A stretch of 64,000 nt of DNA, from NCBI GenBank assembly GCA_026418455.1, contig JAOABH010000002.1:1-64000 (forward strand), in the 5' to 3' direction. Shown one piece after another: positions 10,186-20,557 of the stretch; within the stretch, counting starts at the first letter, position 1; the number at the start of each line of letters is the position of its first letter. This DNA is from Hydrogenothermaceae bacterium. Its GTDB lineage: Bacteria; Aquificota; Aquificia; Aquificales; Hydrogenothermaceae. The position numbers and the translations under genes were made by a program. The notes below the pieces were generated by a model. The model made no database searches. It saw only the letters and a program-made list of their open reading frames with translations, and had not been told where the DNA came from.

Positions 10186-10260
10186 AAAAAACCTCCTGGT
10201 TAAAAATTTTTTATTAGTTTACACCAAGAGGTTTAAAACTTTTAATGATTTTGGTTAGGT

Positions 10261-10677
10261 TTAAATAAAGTTTAACAGATACATTGCCGTAACTGTATCC
10301 ATAGTTTGGACATGGTTAATTATCCAAGGTTTAAATGTGTAAAGTAAATAGTCCTTCACAGCTTTAACATCTTTTTTCTCTTTCAAAACTTTTTCTAAAG
10401 ATTTTATTTCATACAAAACTCTATCATGTTCTCCTCTATGCATAGGATATGCAAAAAAATTGTATTTTTCCATAAGTTCCTGTTCAAATCTAAAATGATT
10501 TATAACGTCATTTAAAAATTCATCAAACAGCTTAACAATCTCTTTAAAAGAGTCTTCAGATTCATCATACTGAGATATCTTTTCAAAAAGTTTATTTACA
10601 ATATCAATTTCAACATCATGAACTTCATTCATTTGATTAACAGCAACCTTTGGAATTTCTCCGGTGTTTATAAGCAT
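10261..10677 (-). CDS. Bacteriohemerythrin-like O2-binding protein
   Basis: The protein forms a four-helix bundle with a di-iron site. Visible ligands are NEVHDVEID, VINHFRFEQELM (HxxxE), HRGEHDRV (HxxxH) and INHVQTMDT (HxxxxD). The ORF track begins at TTG 10692, but that codon lies inside the ribosome site; ATG 10677 with ggaggt six bases upstream is the right start, giving 138 residues. Hemerythrins bind or sense oxygen in microaerophiles. It stands alone with its own promoter. No fused signalling domain is present, so O2 storage, delivery or detoxification is likely. Confidence 0.88.
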   Translation of the reverse strand: MLINTGEIPKVAVNQMNEVHDVEIDIVNKLFEKISQYDESEDSFKEIVKLFDEFLNDVINHFRFEQELMEKYNFFAYPMHRGEHDRVLYEIKSLEKVLKEKKDVKAVKDYLLYTFKPWIINHVQTMDTVTAMYLLNFI

Positions 10678-10706
10678 GACAACAACCTCCAAAAAAGATT
10701 TAAGAC

Positions 10707-10735
10707 TATTATATCCTTAATTCTTGAATTTTTTA
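10707..10735 (-). promoter_or_regulatory. Promoter of the hemerythrin gene
   Basis: On the minus strand TTAAAA (10730-10735) and TATAAT (10707-10712) are spaced by 17 bp, about 30 bases upstream of the start codon of the hemerythrin-like gene. The -10 is perfect and the -35 matches four of six consensus bases. Confidence 0.5.
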
Positions 10736-10774
10736 ATGATTAAAATCAATAAAGGCATTGGAATATAAAAAGTT

Positions 10775-11458
10775 TTAAATGTTTATCTCTTCAAAAGAAG
10801 TAATCTGAGGATATGGAAAATTTTCTATATATTCTGCATCTTTTGGTCTTACCAATCTATAAACTTTTATTCCTGATTGAGCCGCTGCTTTTATTTCCTC
10901 AGGATTATCAGATAAAAAGAGTATATTTTCAGGAGATATGCCTATGTTTTCTAAAATCTTTTTGTAAGACTCTGATTCAATTTTGCTACCTATTTTTGTA
11001 TCAAAATATCCGGAAAATAGATAAGTTAAGTCTCCATAATTAGTATGAGAAAAGAGAAGTTTTTGAGCTTTTACAGAGCCGGAAGAGTATACATACAGTT
11101 TTATACCTTTTTCAAACCATTTTTTAAGTTTCTCATAGGCATCAGGGTAGATATAGCCTTTCAGTTCTCCGGATTTATATCCATCTTCCCATATAATTCC
11201 CTGAAGTTGTTTTAAGGGTGTAATTTTTCTATCTTCCTCTATCCATCTTCTCAATGTATTAACAATTTCTTCAAAAGATAAATCTCTTCCCTCTATATGT
11301 TTTATATCTTCTACTATCTTTTTGATTTCTTCTTCTTCCCAGTGATTTTTTAAAAATTCCTCTATTTTTTGATAAGAGTATGGAAATAAAACATCTTTTA
11401 CAAAAGAGATAGGTGTAGTTGTTCCTTCTATATCTGTAATTATTGCCTTTATATCCAT
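10775..11458 (-). CDS. mtnC: Acireductone synthase (enolase-phosphatase E1)
   Basis: MtnC is a HAD-family enzyme of the methionine salvage pathway that enolises and dephosphorylates 2,3-diketomethylthiopentyl-1-phosphate to acireductone. The 227-residue protein starts with the HAD motif IITDIEGTTTPISFV, has motif II VYSSGSV with a downstream lysine, and motif IV LFLSDNPEEIKAA. Length and motifs match the family. It follows radC by eight bases on the same strand. The other salvage genes are not in the window. Confidence 0.94.
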   Translation of the reverse strand: MDIKAIITDIEGTTTPISFVKDVLFPYSYQKIEEFLKNHWEEEEIKKIVEDIKHIEGRDLSFEEIVNTLRRWIEEDRKITPLKQLQGIIWEDGYKSGELKGYIYPDAYEKLKKWFEKGIKLYVYSSGSVKAQKLLFSHTNYGDLTYLFSGYFDTKIGSKIESESYKKILENIGISPENILFLSDNPEEIKAAAQSGIKVYRLVRPKDAEYIENFPYPQITSFEEINI

Positions 11459-11466
11459 ATCATCTC

Positions 11467-12156
11467 CTAAATTAGTCCTTTTTGTGCAAAACTGTAATAA
11501 TCATTTTTTGTAACTATTATATGGTCTAAGAGTTCAAATCCCATCTCATTAGAGAGTTTGGCAAGTTTTTCTGTAAATTCTATATCTTCATCTGAGGGTT
11601 GAGCTTTTCCATTTGGGTGATTGTGAGCTATTATGATGCCGTTACAGTTATACTTCACAGCATAAAAGAGAATATCTCTTGGAAGAACTCTAACCACATT
11701 TAAAGAACCAACAGCTACAACTTGTTTGTGTAATACTTCATTTGAGCTATTTAGATAGATTGCAACCATCATCTCTTGATTTTCTTTTGAGAGAAATTTA
11801 AAGTATCTGTATGCATCATCAACACTGAGTATCTTCTCCTTTTCCTCTGGGTTTTGAGCCCTTTTTATCATCTCACCTATAGCCAGTATCTGTAAAGCCT
11901 TTGCTTTTCCTATACCCTTAATCTTTTGAATATCCTGAAAATTAAGATTTTTTAGGTACTCTATACCTTTTCCCTGTAAAACTTTACCTGCCACACCTAA
12001 AACGTTTAAACCTTTTGTTCCAGAACCTAAGGATAGAGCCAGTAACTCCTCATCTGAAAGTGACTCTATCCCGTAAGTTAATGCCTTCTCTCTTGGTAAA
12101 ACTTCCTTTGGTAGATTTTTGATACTCTTCTTGTAAAGAGTTCTATCCTGTTTCAC
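11467..12156 (-). CDS. radC: RadC family JAB-domain protein
   Basis: The 229-residue protein has the N-terminal UPF0758 helical part with a helix-hairpin-helix (IQKIKGIGKAKALQI, about 78-92) and a C-terminal JAMM metallo-domain containing the RadC signature IIAHNHPNGKAQPSDED. Despite its name, a role in DNA repair is not firmly established; it is a predicted zinc hydrolase or nuclease-associated protein. It lies between the zinc-ribbon gene (six bases upstream) and mtnC. Confidence 0.93.
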   Translation of the reverse strand: MKQDRTLYKKSIKNLPKEVLPREKALTYGIESLSDEELLALSLGSGTKGLNVLGVAGKVLQGKGIEYLKNLNFQDIQKIKGIGKAKALQILAIGEMIKRAQNPEEKEKILSVDDAYRYFKFLSKENQEMMVAIYLNSSNEVLHKQVVAVGSLNVVRVLPRDILFYAVKYNCNGIIIAHNHPNGKAQPSDEDIEFTEKLAKLSNEMGFELLDHIIVTKNDYYSFAQKGLI

Positions 12157-12162
12157 AGTATA

Positions 12163-12639
12163 TCAATCTCTCTCCCAGTAAACTCTCACATACTTCCAGC
12201 CTTCTGGATAATTAAGTTTAAGGTCTCCTTTGTAGGCTCTATGGACAGCCTCTCCTATTCTTCTTGCAAGGTGTTCATAAGTTGTTCTTATTGTAATCTG
12301 ACCATTTTCTTCTTTAATATCAATTATCCTTTCAAGAGGTCTGTATTTTACCTCTTCTTCTTCAATATTTCTGATTAAATTCATTATCTCATCTTTATGT
12401 TTTTCAAGGAAAGAACCTTTTAAATAAACGACACCGCCTTCGTAGTTATCCATTATTCTTCTACAAGCGGGACATATAATCTTCTCAGCATTTTCAGGAA
12501 CAGAATCCATCCACTCAAATATACCGTCATGGAAAACAACTCCACATTTTTCACAGACAGATGGGTCATGGTACTTCTCTTTTGTAAAGTAAGGGTCATG
12601 GATATACTCTTGAATAAGTTTGTCTTTTCTGTTATTCAT
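12163..12639 (-). CDS. BCAM0308-like zinc-ribbon protein
   Basis: The 158-residue protein has two CxxC pairs (CEKCG near residue 29 and CPACR near residue 56) that probably bind zinc, then a C-terminal alpha/beta part ending WKYVRVYWERD. The layout matches the small BCAM0308 family of unknown function, in which the N-terminus reads like an RNA- or ribosome-associated ribbon. It heads a minus-strand operon with radC and mtnC and has a gagagag ribosome site. No function can be assigned. Confidence 0.65.
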   Translation of the reverse strand: MNNRKDKLIQEYIHDPYFTKEKYHDPSVCEKCGVVFHDGIFEWMDSVPENAEKIICPACRRIMDNYEGGVVYLKGSFLEKHKDEIMNLIRNIEEEEVKYRPLERIIDIKEENGQITIRTTYEHLARRIGEAVHRAYKGDLKLNYPEGWKYVRVYWERD

Positions 12640-12691
12640 CGTCTCTCTCCTTTTTTGTTATTATTTTACATTTTACCATAAAAGCAAAACT

Positions 12692-12699
12692 GGTATAAT
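12692..12699 (+). promoter_or_regulatory. Extended -10 promoter of dnaE
   Basis: The sequence TGGTATAAT (from t12691) is an extended -10 element about 38 bases upstream of the dnaE start. No good -35 box is visible, as expected for the extended class. The opposite strand of this 97-bp divergent gap holds a weaker TAAAAT (12670-12675) that could serve the radC operon. Confidence 0.55.
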
Positions 12700-12736
12700 T
12701 TTTATCCTTAAAATTATATTGAAAAAGGTGAGATAA

Positions 12737-15700
12737 ATGTCAAAGGATTTTGTTCATCTACATCTTCACTCCCATTACTCACTGTTAGATGGAGCGATCA
12801 AAATAAAAGATTTAGCACAGAAAGCAGCAGAGTATGGATATAAGGCTGTTGGACTGACTGACCACGGAAATATATTCGGCTCTATAGAGTTCTATCAGGA
12901 GATGAAGAAGGTAGGTGTTAAACCGATAATAGGTATGGAAGCCTACTTTACCAATAATAGATTTGAAAAAAAAGGAGAAGGTTCAGATGATATACTGACA
13001 GATAAAAATTATCACCTAATACTACATGCAAAGGACAAAACCGGGTTCAAAAATCTTATGAAACTTTCTTCTATTGCATACACGGAAGGATTTTACTATA
13101 AGCCGAGGATAGATTGGGAGTTACTTGAAAAGTATAACGAAGGGTTAATCTGTCAGACAGCCTGTCTTAAAGGTTTTGTTCCTCATCTAATTGCAACCGG
13201 AAGACTTAACGAAGCAAAAGAGTATGCTAAGAGACTTAAAGATATATTTGGAGAGGACTTATATCTTGAAATTCAGAATAACGGACTTGAAGAGCAGAAT
13301 ATAGCAAACGAAGGAATAATAAAGATAGCAAAAGAGTTAGGTATAAAAGTTGTGGCTACGAACGATTCCCACTATCTCAATGAAGAGGATGCCGCAGCCC
13401 ACGATGTTATAAAAGCTCTACAGATGAAAACTACATTAAAGGATTTAAAAGAAAAGGGAAAAGCTTTTAAAGTAAGAGGGCTTCACTTTACAAGACCAGA
13501 AGAGATGTATCAGAAATTCAAAGGATATGAAGAGTACCTTTTGAATACGATGGAGATAGCAGAAAAGTGTAATTTAGAGATAGATACAGTAGAAACGAGA
13601 GGTTATCTGTTTCCTAAATTTGAGATACCAGAAGAGTTTGGAGATTTAACTCCCGCCGAATACTTTGAAAAACTGTCAAGAGATGGTTTAGAGAGGATTT
13701 TAGAAAAGGAGAAAAATCTTTCTCAAGAAAAGATAGACCAGTATAGAGAGAGATTGAATTATGAGATAAATGTTATAAAAAATATGGGATTTTCAGAGTA
13801 TTTCCTTATAGTTCAGGATTTTATTAACTATGCAAAGAAGAATGGCATTCCAGTGGGACCCGGAAGAGGAAGTGCAGCAGGTTCTTTGGTTGCTTATGCT
13901 CTTGGTATAACCGAAGTTGACCCGTTGAAACATGGACTTATCTTTGAAAGATTCTTAAATCCAGATAGGATATCCATGCCGGATATTGATGTTGATTTCT
14001 GTATGGATAACAGAGATAAAGTCATTGACTATGTTAGAGAAAAATATGGAAAAGAATCTGTCGCTCAGATAATAACCTTTAACTTTATGAAATCAAAGAT
14101 GGTTATAAGGGATGTTGCAAGAGTTTTGGGATTTCCCTATCAGGAAGCCGATAAAATAGCAAAGATGATACTTCCCGGACCAATTCAAGGTTCAACTTTA
14201 ACAATAAAAGAAAACTTAGAAGCCCATCCGGATTTCAAAAAGCTTTACGAAACAGATCCAAAAGTAAAGGAGCTTTTAGATCTATCAATGAAACTTGAAG
14301 GGTCAGCAAGGCACACAGGAATCCATGCAGCCGGAATTGTTATAGCTCCTGGTCCTCTTGATGATTTTGTCCCTGTTTATAGAGATAAAAACTCAGATGT
14401 TGCAACCCAGTTTGAGATGAAGACCCTAGAACAACTTGGTCTTGTAAAGATGGACTTTCTTGGACTTAAAACCCTTACAGAACTAAATCAGATGAAAAAT
14501 CTTATAAAAGAAAGACATGGTATAGATGTAGATTATAAATCTCTCTCTTTTGATGATGAAAATGTTTATAAACTTCTACAGTCAGGAAAAACAACTGGTG
14601 TATTTCAGCTTGAAAGTAAAGGTATGCAGGACCTACTTGTAAGACTAAAACCTAACCACTTTGATGAAATTATAGCAATTCTTGCCCTATTCAGACCAGG
14701 ACCTTTGATGAGTGGAATGGTTGATGAGTATATAGAGAGAAAACACGGAAGGAAGGAGATAGTTTATCCTTTTGACGAAGTTAAGGATATACTTGCAGAA
14801 ACTTATGGACTTATAGTTTACCAAGAGCAGATAATGTTTATAGCTAACATCTTATCTGGATTTAGTATGGCAGAAGCTGACACCCTCCGTAAAGCAATAG
14901 GTAAGAAAAATCCAGAGACTATGGCTAAAATGAAAAATAGATTTATAGAGAGAGCGGTAGAGAGAGGATTTGACAGAGAAAAAATAACAAAACTGTGGGA
15001 AGATATAGAGAAGTTTGCATCTTACTCATTTAACAAATCTCACTCAACAGCCTATGCTTACCTGTCATACTGGACAGCTTGGGTTAAAACATACTATCCG
15101 GAAGAGTTCTTTACAGTTAAACTTTCAACAGAGAATAACGACACTAAATTTTTAAACATATTAAACGATATGGAAAACTTCGATATAAAACTACTTCCTC
15201 CTGATATAAATAAAAGTAAATCAAATTTCCATATAGAAAGTGATAAAAAAATAAGATTTGGACTTGCACGGATAAAAGGTGTTGGAGAACAGTCAGCTCA
15301 AAAGATAGTAGAGGAGAGAGAAAAGAATGGTGATTATATAGATATGTTTAACTTATGTGAAAGAACTGACTCTAAAACCGTAAATAAAAAAGTCCTTGAA
15401 GCCCTCATAAAAGCCGGGGCATTTGATTTTGAAGGTGTAGATAGAGGAGTTCTCCTTGAAAATGTAGATAAAGCACTATCCCATGGTCAAAAGGTAAAAG
15501 AGACAAAACAAGCAGGACAGAGCTCTCTCTTTGGTATGATGGTAACACAGAATCTACCAGTAAAACATATCTATGACAGTAAAACTAAATTGACAGAGAA
15601 AGAAAAATTAAAGTTAGAAAAGGAAGTTTTAGGATTTTATCTATCAGGACATCCTCTATCCGTATATAAAAAAGAGCTAAGAGGAAAAGTACTCACAATA

Positions 15701-16246
15701 GACCAACTTTTCGACGGAGTTTTTGTTTCCGGAAAATTACAATCTGGTTCAAAAGTTATGATAGCTGGAGTTATAGACAATCTAAAAATGAAAAAAACAA
15801 AATCAGGAAACACGATGATGGTATTTACACTATCCGATGAAACAGGACAGATAGATATAAGGGCTTTTCCAGAGAAGCTTGAGAACAGACATATCATACA
15901 AGATGATACATTAGTAGCTATAGAAGGAATAATAGATGTTGATGAAGAACAGGAGATTATAACCATGACAGCAAACAACATAATAGAAATAGAGAGATTT
16001 ACAAAAGATTTAAAAGGCATAAAGATAAAAATCCACAAAGATAAAGCATTAAACGGTGTAGCAAAAAAATTAAAAGAACTATTTACACACTACAGAGGAG
16101 ATAAAGAAGTTGTCCTATGTATATATGAAAACGGTAGATTTCAGTGTGAAATAATGCTACATTCAGATTTTCATGTAGATTACAACGATGAGTTTAAACA
16201 CCAGCTTTTTAGAGTAATCTCAGAAAATGATGTGGAGGTTTACTGA
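12737..16246 (+). CDS. dnaE: DNA polymerase III alpha subunit
   Basis: This is the replicative DNA polymerase catalytic subunit, 1169 residues, the usual DnaE1 length. The N-terminal PHP domain starts [14 protein letters not shown]; the palm has [16 protein letters not shown] and the catalytic aspartates in PDIDVDFC; the fingers include [15 protein letters not shown] as a helix-hairpin-helix; the C-terminal OB fold begins near [12 protein letters not shown]. The intact PHP histidines leave room for metal-dependent proofreading. The gene shares one base with ridA downstream. Confidence 0.97.
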   Translation: MSKDFVHLHLHSHYSLLDGAIKIKDLAQKAAEYGYKAVGLTDHGNIFGSIEFYQEMKKVGVKPIIGMEAYFTNNRFEKKGEGSDDILTDKNYHLILHAKDKTGFKNLMKLSSIAYTEGFYYKPRIDWELLEKYNEGLICQTACLKGFVPHLIATGRLNEAKEYAKRLKDIFGEDLYLEIQNNGLEEQNIANEGIIKIAKELGIKVVATNDSHYLNEEDAAAHDVIKALQMKTTLKDLKEKGKAFKVRGLHFTRPEEMYQKFKGYEEYLLNTMEIAEKCNLEIDTVETRGYLFPKFEIPEEFGDLTPAEYFEKLSRDGLERILEKEKNLSQEKIDQYRERLNYEINVIKNMGFSEYFLIVQDFINYAKKNGIPVGPGRGSAAGSLVAYALGITEVDPLKHGLIFERFLNPDRISMPDIDVDFCMDNRDKVIDYVREKYGKESVAQIITFNFMKSKMVIRDVARVLGFPYQEADKIAKMILPGPIQGSTLTIKENLEAHPDFKKLYETDPKVKELLDLSMKLEGSARHTGIHAAGIVIAPGPLDDFVPVYRDKNSDVATQFEMKTLEQLGLVKMDFLGLKTLTELNQMKNLIKERHGIDVDYKSLSFDDENVYKLLQSGKTTGVFQLESKGMQDLLVRLKPNHFDEIIAILALFRPGPLMSGMVDEYIERKHGRKEIVYPFDEVKDILAETYGLIVYQEQIMFIANILSGFSMAEADTLRKAIGKKNPETMAKMKNRFIERAVERGFDREKITKLWEDIEKFASYSFNKSHSTAYAYLSYWTAWVKTYYPEEFFTVKLSTENNDTKFLNILNDMENFDIKLLPPDINKSKSNFHIESDKKIRFGLARIKGVGEQSAQKIVEEREKNGDYIDMFNLCERTDSKTVNKKVLEALIKAGAFDFEGVDRGVLLENVDKALSHGQKVKETKQAGQSSLFGMMVTQNLPVKHIYDSKTKLTEKEKLKLEKEVLGFYLSGHPLSVYKKELRGKVLTIDQLFDGVFVSGKLQSGSKVMIAGVIDNLKMKKTKSGNTMMVFTLSDETGQIDIRAFPEKLENRHIIQDDTLVAIEGIIDVDEEQEIITMTANNIIEIERFTKDLKGIKIKIHKDKALNGVAKKLKELFTHYRGDKEVVLCIYENGRFQCEIMLHSDFHVDYNDEFKHQLFRVISENDVEVY

Positions 16247-16620
16247 TGCAAATTATACAGACAGAAAAAGCACCTCAAGCTATAGGTCCTTACTCACAGG
16301 CTATTAAGTATGAAAATTTAGTTTTTATATCTGGACAGATAGCAATAGACCCAGCTACCAACCAATTTATAGGTGGAGATATAAAAGAGCAAACAGTTAG
16401 AGTCCTTGAAAACATCAAAGCAATACTGGAAGAAGCAGGCTTAAATCTAAATCATGTTATAAAAACAACCATATACCTTAAGAATCTTGAAGATTTTCAA
16501 ACAGTAAATCAGATATACGGAGAATATTTTAAAGAACATAAACCTGCAAGAGCCACAGTAGAAGTCAGCAGACTTCCAAAAGATGCACTTATAGAGATTG
16601 AAGTTATTGCCGGACTTTAA
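16246..16620 (+). CDS. ridA: RidA family enamine/imine deaminase
   Basis: RidA hydrolyses reactive 2-aminoacrylate and related imines released by PLP enzymes. The 124-residue protein has the family pattern: [13 protein letters not shown] at the start, LVFISGQI, and [13 protein letters not shown] with the substrate-binding arginine near residue 104, then IEIEVIAG. It is coupled to dnaE by a TGATG junction, and its last 17 bases overlap the convergent murJ. Confidence 0.95.
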   Translation: MQIIQTEKAPQAIGPYSQAIKYENLVFISGQIAIDPATNQFIGGDIKEQTVRVLENIKAILEEAGLNLNHVIKTTIYLKNLEDFQTVNQIYGEYFKEHKPARATVEVSRLPKDALIEIEVIAGL

Positions 16621-18121
16621 CTTTTCTTTTTAAGATATTTAGAAACATTATACTGTTTTCATCTTTTAAAAGTGTATTGACAACAAAATATACAGCCGAA
16701 GATATGAATATACTTAAAAATACTACAACTATCTTTGAAGCAATAGCAAACTTTATAAACTCTATACTCAACACCATAAAACCAACAGCTATAAAGTTCT
16801 TTAAAAAAGATATAGATATATCCTTTATATCTATATCAAAATGGGACCTAAAATAGAGGTAGGCTACATTTAAAAATCCACCTAAGGATGAGGCAAAAGC
16901 CAGCCCAAAAACACCCCAGTTAAACGCAAAAGTAAAAAGCAGAGCAAAAATAATACTACCAAAGACACCAAAAGCCGTAGAGATAAGAGGTGTTTTAGTA
17001 TCACCTTTTGCAAAGTATCCACTCTTAAAAGGTCTTGTGAGAGCATATCCTAAAAAGCCCACACTATAACCAACCAAAGCATAGTATGTAATCAAAGCAT
17101 CATAGGGAGAAAAATTACCTCTTACAAGTAAAACATCAACAATCTCTCTTCCTAAGAAAACCATACCGGCTGTTGCAGGAAGAGATATAAATATAGAAAA
17201 CTTTATACCTGTTTGAATACTGGTATAGAACTCTCTGAGATTACCATCTGAATAATGTTTTGACAGAGATACTAAAAGAGCATTACCAAGACCTATTATA
17301 AAAACTCCTAAAGGAAGTTGAAATATTCTGTTTCCATAGTAAAGATATGTGATAGCTCCGGTAGCAAGGAAAGAGGCAATTATCGTGTCTATAACAAACG
17401 AAAACTGACTTACTCCAAATGCAGCAAAAGCTGGAACCATTCTCTTTAAGGTAGTTTTTATCTGTGGGTGAGGTTTTAAAGTGGGTTTAAAAATAAGACC
17501 TTCCTTAAAAGCTTGAGGCATTTGAACTAAAAACTGAAGTAATCCTCCTATCAAAGCACCGTAAGCAAGAGCGTATATACCAAATCTATCAACAAAAAAA
17601 ACAGAGCTAAATATAAAGGAAAGGTTTAAAAGAGCCGGAGATACAGCAGGTATAAAAAACTTGTCCCTTGTATTCAAAAGAGCCATAAAAAAAGATGTCC
17701 AACCTATAAGTATAAGATAAGGAAACACTATCCTGACAAGCTCTGTAGCAACCTCAAAACCTTCTCCCTTTGAAATACCAGGTGCTATAATCTTCACAAA
17801 GTAAGGAGCAAAAAGTATAACTAAACCGGTAATGAGAGACAGTATTAAAGTGTAGTAACTAAAAAGAGAGGAAGCATAAAGTTTTGCATTTTCGATAGAC
17901 TGTCTTTCCTGTTGAGAGTAAATAGGAATAAATGCTGCATTAAAACTTCCTTCACCTATAAGTTGCCTAAGTGTGTTTGGAAGTCTCCAAGCAACATAAA
18001 AAGCATCGGTTAATACGTTTGCTCCAAAGTAGTATGCTACCGTAGCATCCCTTATATACCCTAAGATACGACTTATAAGTGTAGCTACAGAAAATATGAT
18101 AGTATTCTTAATGAAGTTCAT
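16604..18121 (-). CDS. murJ: Lipid II flippase MurJ
   Basis: MurJ moves the peptidoglycan precursor lipid II across the inner membrane. The 505-residue protein is almost entirely hydrophobic, consistent with 14 membrane helices, and begins with the family signature [20 protein letters not shown], followed by [22 protein letters not shown]. Both are characteristic of MviN/MurJ, including the essential arginines. It shares one base with the upstream BsuPI-like gene. It converges on ridA with overlapping 3' ends. Confidence 0.95.
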   Translation of the reverse strand: MNFIKNTIIFSVATLISRILGYIRDATVAYYFGANVLTDAFYVAWRLPNTLRQLIGEGSFNAAFIPIYSQQERQSIENAKLYASSLFSYYTLILSLITGLVILFAPYFVKIIAPGISKGEGFEVATELVRIVFPYLILIGWTSFFMALLNTRDKFFIPAVSPALLNLSFIFSSVFFVDRFGIYALAYGALIGGLLQFLVQMPQAFKEGLIFKPTLKPHPQIKTTLKRMVPAFAAFGVSQFSFVIDTIIASFLATGAITYLYYGNRIFQLPLGVFIIGLGNALLVSLSKHYSDGNLREFYTSIQTGIKFSIFISLPATAGMVFLGREIVDVLLVRGNFSPYDALITYYALVGYSVGFLGYALTRPFKSGYFAKGDTKTPLISTAFGVFGSIIFALLFTFAFNWGVFGLAFASSLGGFLNVAYLYFRSHFDIDIKDISISFLKNFIAVGFMVLSIEFIKFAIASKIVVVFLSIFISSAVYFVVNTLLKDENSIMFLNILKRKVKVRQ

Positions 18122-18543
18122 CAGAAATTTATCCTAAAGATAGCTTTCTTGAAAAAAGAGTTTCCTTTATCATCAAAAAATGTGATCCTTATATAGTATT
18201 CTCCAGATGGAACTTCTTTCCCTTCAATATCTTTCTGATTCCAGCACCACTTTTTCTTTTCGGAAGGCTTGACTATCGTAATAACTTGAACTGACAGAGG
18301 AGAATATACAGCCATCTCTGGCTTATCCTTAGAGAAAACAGCCCAAGGAGCAGCAGAAGGGAGATATATCTGTTTTGAAGATCTGTTTTCAAATACAAAA
18401 CATACTTCTTCCCCTTTATGATAATCAGATTTTAAGGTATAAAATTTAACTTCTGGTTCATTTACAGGGCTTTCCTTTGTTTTATTTGAAAATCCAAAAG
18501 CTTGAGATATAATTATTAATCCCAAAAAAATTATAAACTTCAT
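18121..18543 (-). CDS. Exported BsuPI-like immunoglobulin-fold protein
   Basis: The 140-residue protein has an N-terminal signal peptide (MKFIIFLGLIIISQAFG) and a single beta-sandwich domain with YHKGEEVCFVFENRSSKQIYL and VPSGEYYIRITFFDDKGN. This resembles the BsuPI-type domain found in intracellular proteinase inhibitors and many periplasmic proteins. It is translationally coupled to murJ, which suggests but does not prove a cell-envelope role. No enzymatic motif is visible. Confidence 0.55.
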   Translation of the reverse strand: MKFIIFLGLIIISQAFGFSNKTKESPVNEPEVKFYTLKSDYHKGEEVCFVFENRSSKQIYLPSAAPWAVFSKDKPEMAVYSPLSVQVITIVKPSEKKKWCWNQKDIEGKEVPSGEYYIRITFFDDKGNSFFKKAIFRINF

Positions 18544-18594
18544 CAGATTACTCCTTTGGTGAAAGTTTAAAAGATTATTATAACAGGAGAGAAG

Positions 18595-19932
18595 ATGTTT
18601 AGAGTAGCAATAGTAGGAAGACCAAACGTAGGCAAATCATCACTTTTCAACAGAATTATAGGGAAGAGAAAATCCATAGTGGAAGATATACCTGGTGTAA
18701 CGAGAGACAGAATAATATCTACAGCAGATTGGAGAGGAGTAAAGTTTGAGGTTGTTGACACCGGAGGATACATAACAGATGACCAAGATAAGTTTGCACC
18801 TTATATAAGAAAACAGGTAGAGAAAGAACTTGACCTCTCAGATATGTTTGTGTTTGTTGTTGATGGAAGACAAGGTTTAACAGAACTTGACAGAGAGATA
18901 GCAAACATTCTGCGAAGAACCCAAAAACCAGTTGTAGTCGCAGTAAATAAGATAGATGACCCTGAGAAGGAAAAGTTAGCTTACGAATTTTATGAACTTG
19001 GATTTGATAATGTTATACCTATATCTACCATACAAAAGTTAGGAGTTGCAGATCTTTTAGACAAAATATATGAGTGTATTCCGGAGTATGAAAAAGAGAT
19101 AGAAGAACAAGAGGAAGAAGAAACAGACCAAGAATATATAAAAGTTGCTATAGTAGGAAAACCTAATGCCGGAAAATCTTCACTTTTAAATGCCATACTT
19201 GGAGAAGAAAGAGCGTTGGTATCAGATATTCCTGGAACAACCAGAGATACAGTTGATACAGTATTTGAAAAAGATGGAGACAGATATCTATTTATAGATA
19301 CAGCTGGAATTAGGAAAAGATCAAAAGTAGATTATGGTGTAGAGTTTTTCTCTGTAGGAAGAAGTATAGAAGCTATAGAGAGAGCAGATGTAGTTGTCCT
19401 CGTTATAGATGCTACAGAAGGAGCAACAGAACAGGACACTAAGATAGCAGGACTTATTCAGAGGAGATACAAGCCAGCAGTAATTGTTTTAAACAAGATT
19501 GACAAACTAAACCAAAAAGAACTTGAAAAAGCTATTCAAAAAACAAAAAAGAAACTTTATTTCTTAGATTATGCCCCTATCATTTTAACTTCAACGGTCA
19601 AGAGAGTTGGAATAGATGAACTTCTCAAAAAGATAAAAGATGTATATCAACAAGCATTTAAGAGAGTATCAACAGGTCAGTTAAACAGAGCTATTAAACA
19701 GATAACATCTCTAAGACAGCCCCCTTCATATCAAGGAAAACCACTTAAAATATACTATGCGACACAACTTGACGGAAAACCACCGGCATTCTTACTTTTT
19801 GTAAACAAAAAAGAAGGTTTTAAAGAAAACTATCTTAGATTTTTAGAGAACAATCTCCGGACTATATTGGGATTTGAAAACAGCCCAATAAAACTTATAC
19901 TTCGTGGCAAAGAAGAAGAGGAAAATGATTGA
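18595..19932 (+). CDS. der: Ribosome biogenesis GTPase Der
   Basis: Der (EngA) is the double GTPase needed for 50S subunit maturation. The 445-residue protein has two complete G domains: the first with GRPNVGKSSLFN, DTGGY and NKID, the second with GKPNAGKSSLLN, DTAGIRKR and NKID, plus a C-terminal KH-like domain (about 355-440). The start ATG 18595 has an aggagag site. The stop overlaps the start of the nucleotidyltransferase gene. Confidence 0.97.
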   Translation: MFRVAIVGRPNVGKSSLFNRIIGKRKSIVEDIPGVTRDRIISTADWRGVKFEVVDTGGYITDDQDKFAPYIRKQVEKELDLSDMFVFVVDGRQGLTELDREIANILRRTQKPVVVAVNKIDDPEKEKLAYEFYELGFDNVIPISTIQKLGVADLLDKIYECIPEYEKEIEEQEEEETDQEYIKVAIVGKPNAGKSSLLNAILGEERALVSDIPGTTRDTVDTVFEKDGDRYLFIDTAGIRKRSKVDYGVEFFSVGRSIEAIERADVVVLVIDATEGATEQDTKIAGLIQRRYKPAVIVLNKIDKLNQKELEKAIQKTKKKLYFLDYAPIILTSTVKRVGIDELLKKIKDVYQQAFKRVSTGQLNRAIKQITSLRQPPSYQGKPLKIYYATQLDGKPPAFLLFVNKKEGFKENYLRFLENNLRTILGFENSPIKLILRGKEEEEND

Positions 19933-20365
19933 AACAGTATTTTACAAAAATTTGGTAAATAAACTAAACTTCCTGATAGAAAAGATTAAAAATTGCTATG
20001 GTAGCAATCTTAAATCTATAGTTATATTTGGATCTGCTGCAAGAGGAGATTTAACTTCAACTTCTGATATTGATATACTTATAATAGTTTCAGATTCTAA
20101 GCTTTCTTTGAAAAAAAGAATAGAAGAATTTTATTCAAAATGCGGATATGAGTTTGAAGGACATTTTTTAAGTCCTATAATCATTTCCCAGCAAGAATCA
20201 ACTAAATTTCATCCGTTTTATTTGGGTATCTTTGAAAATCATAAAATAATTTACGACGTGGACAGTATAGCAAAAAAGATGTTAAAAATGGTAGAGAAGT
20301 TAATAACTTCTGGGAAAATTTCTAAAAAAAATGATTATTGGAAAATAAGCTATGAGAAGATATAA
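19925..20365 (+). CDS. MNT-type nucleotidyltransferase (antitoxin-like)
   Basis: The protein has the minimal nucleotidyltransferase signature IVIFGSAARGDLTSTSDIDILII near residues 35-57, with the GS motif and the DxD metal ligands. The ORF track starts at GTG 19904, but ATG 19925, overlapping the der stop, is the more likely start, giving 146 residues. MNT proteins of this kind commonly pair with a HEPN protein as an AMP-transferring antitoxin. A HEPN-like fragment follows directly with a 14-base overlap, supporting that reading. The C-terminal part beyond residue 100 is longer than a minimal MNT. Confidence 0.75.
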   Translation: MIETVFYKNLVNKLNFLIEKIKNCYGSNLKSIVIFGSAARGDLTSTSDIDILIIVSDSKLSLKKRIEEFYSKCGYEFEGHFLSPIIISQQESTKFHPFYLGIFENHKIIYDVDSIAKKMLKMVEKLITSGKISKKNDYWKISYEKI

Positions 20366-20510
20366 ACTTATAAAAGACTATCTTTTTAGAACAGATAAAA
20401 GATTGCAAGCCATAGAATTTTTAAAAGAGGAAGCTTCAAAAGCTATTGAAGATGCAAAATTTATAAAAACCATAGTTGAAAATGCTTTAAAAGAGTTAGG
20501 AATTGATTGA
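20352..20510 (+). pseudogene. Truncated HEPN-like partner of the MNT gene
   Basis: This 52-codon ORF is missing from the ORF track. It reads MRRYKLIKDYLFRTDKRLQA and later ENALKELGID, which resembles the first two helices of HEPN domains (a KDYL..R..RL.A pattern and a VVE.ALK.LL pattern). A stop then cuts off the rest, including the RxxxxH motif that HEPN RNases need. It overlaps the MNT gene by 14 bases, as real MNT-HEPN pairs do. It is probably a decayed toxin, though a functional mini-protein cannot be ruled out. Confidence 0.5.
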
Positions 20511-20515
20511 AAATA

Positions 20516-20524
20516 TGATATAAT
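20516..20524 (+). promoter_or_regulatory. Extended -10 promoter of rplS
   Basis: The sequence TGATATAAT is an extended -10 element 33 bases upstream of the rplS start codon. The -35 position (about 20496-20501, ttagga) is a poor match. It begins six bases after the stop of the HEPN-like fragment. Confidence 0.5.
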
Positions 20525-20557
20525 TTTTAGCTAAATTTTTTAAATGGAGGAAGTATT

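Noticed and set aside
10186-10260. Possible hairpin AACCTC...GAGGTT upstream of the ferredoxin gene
   Set aside because: The stem is six bases with a loop of about 30 bases and overlaps the ribosome site; too weak to call a riboswitch or terminator.
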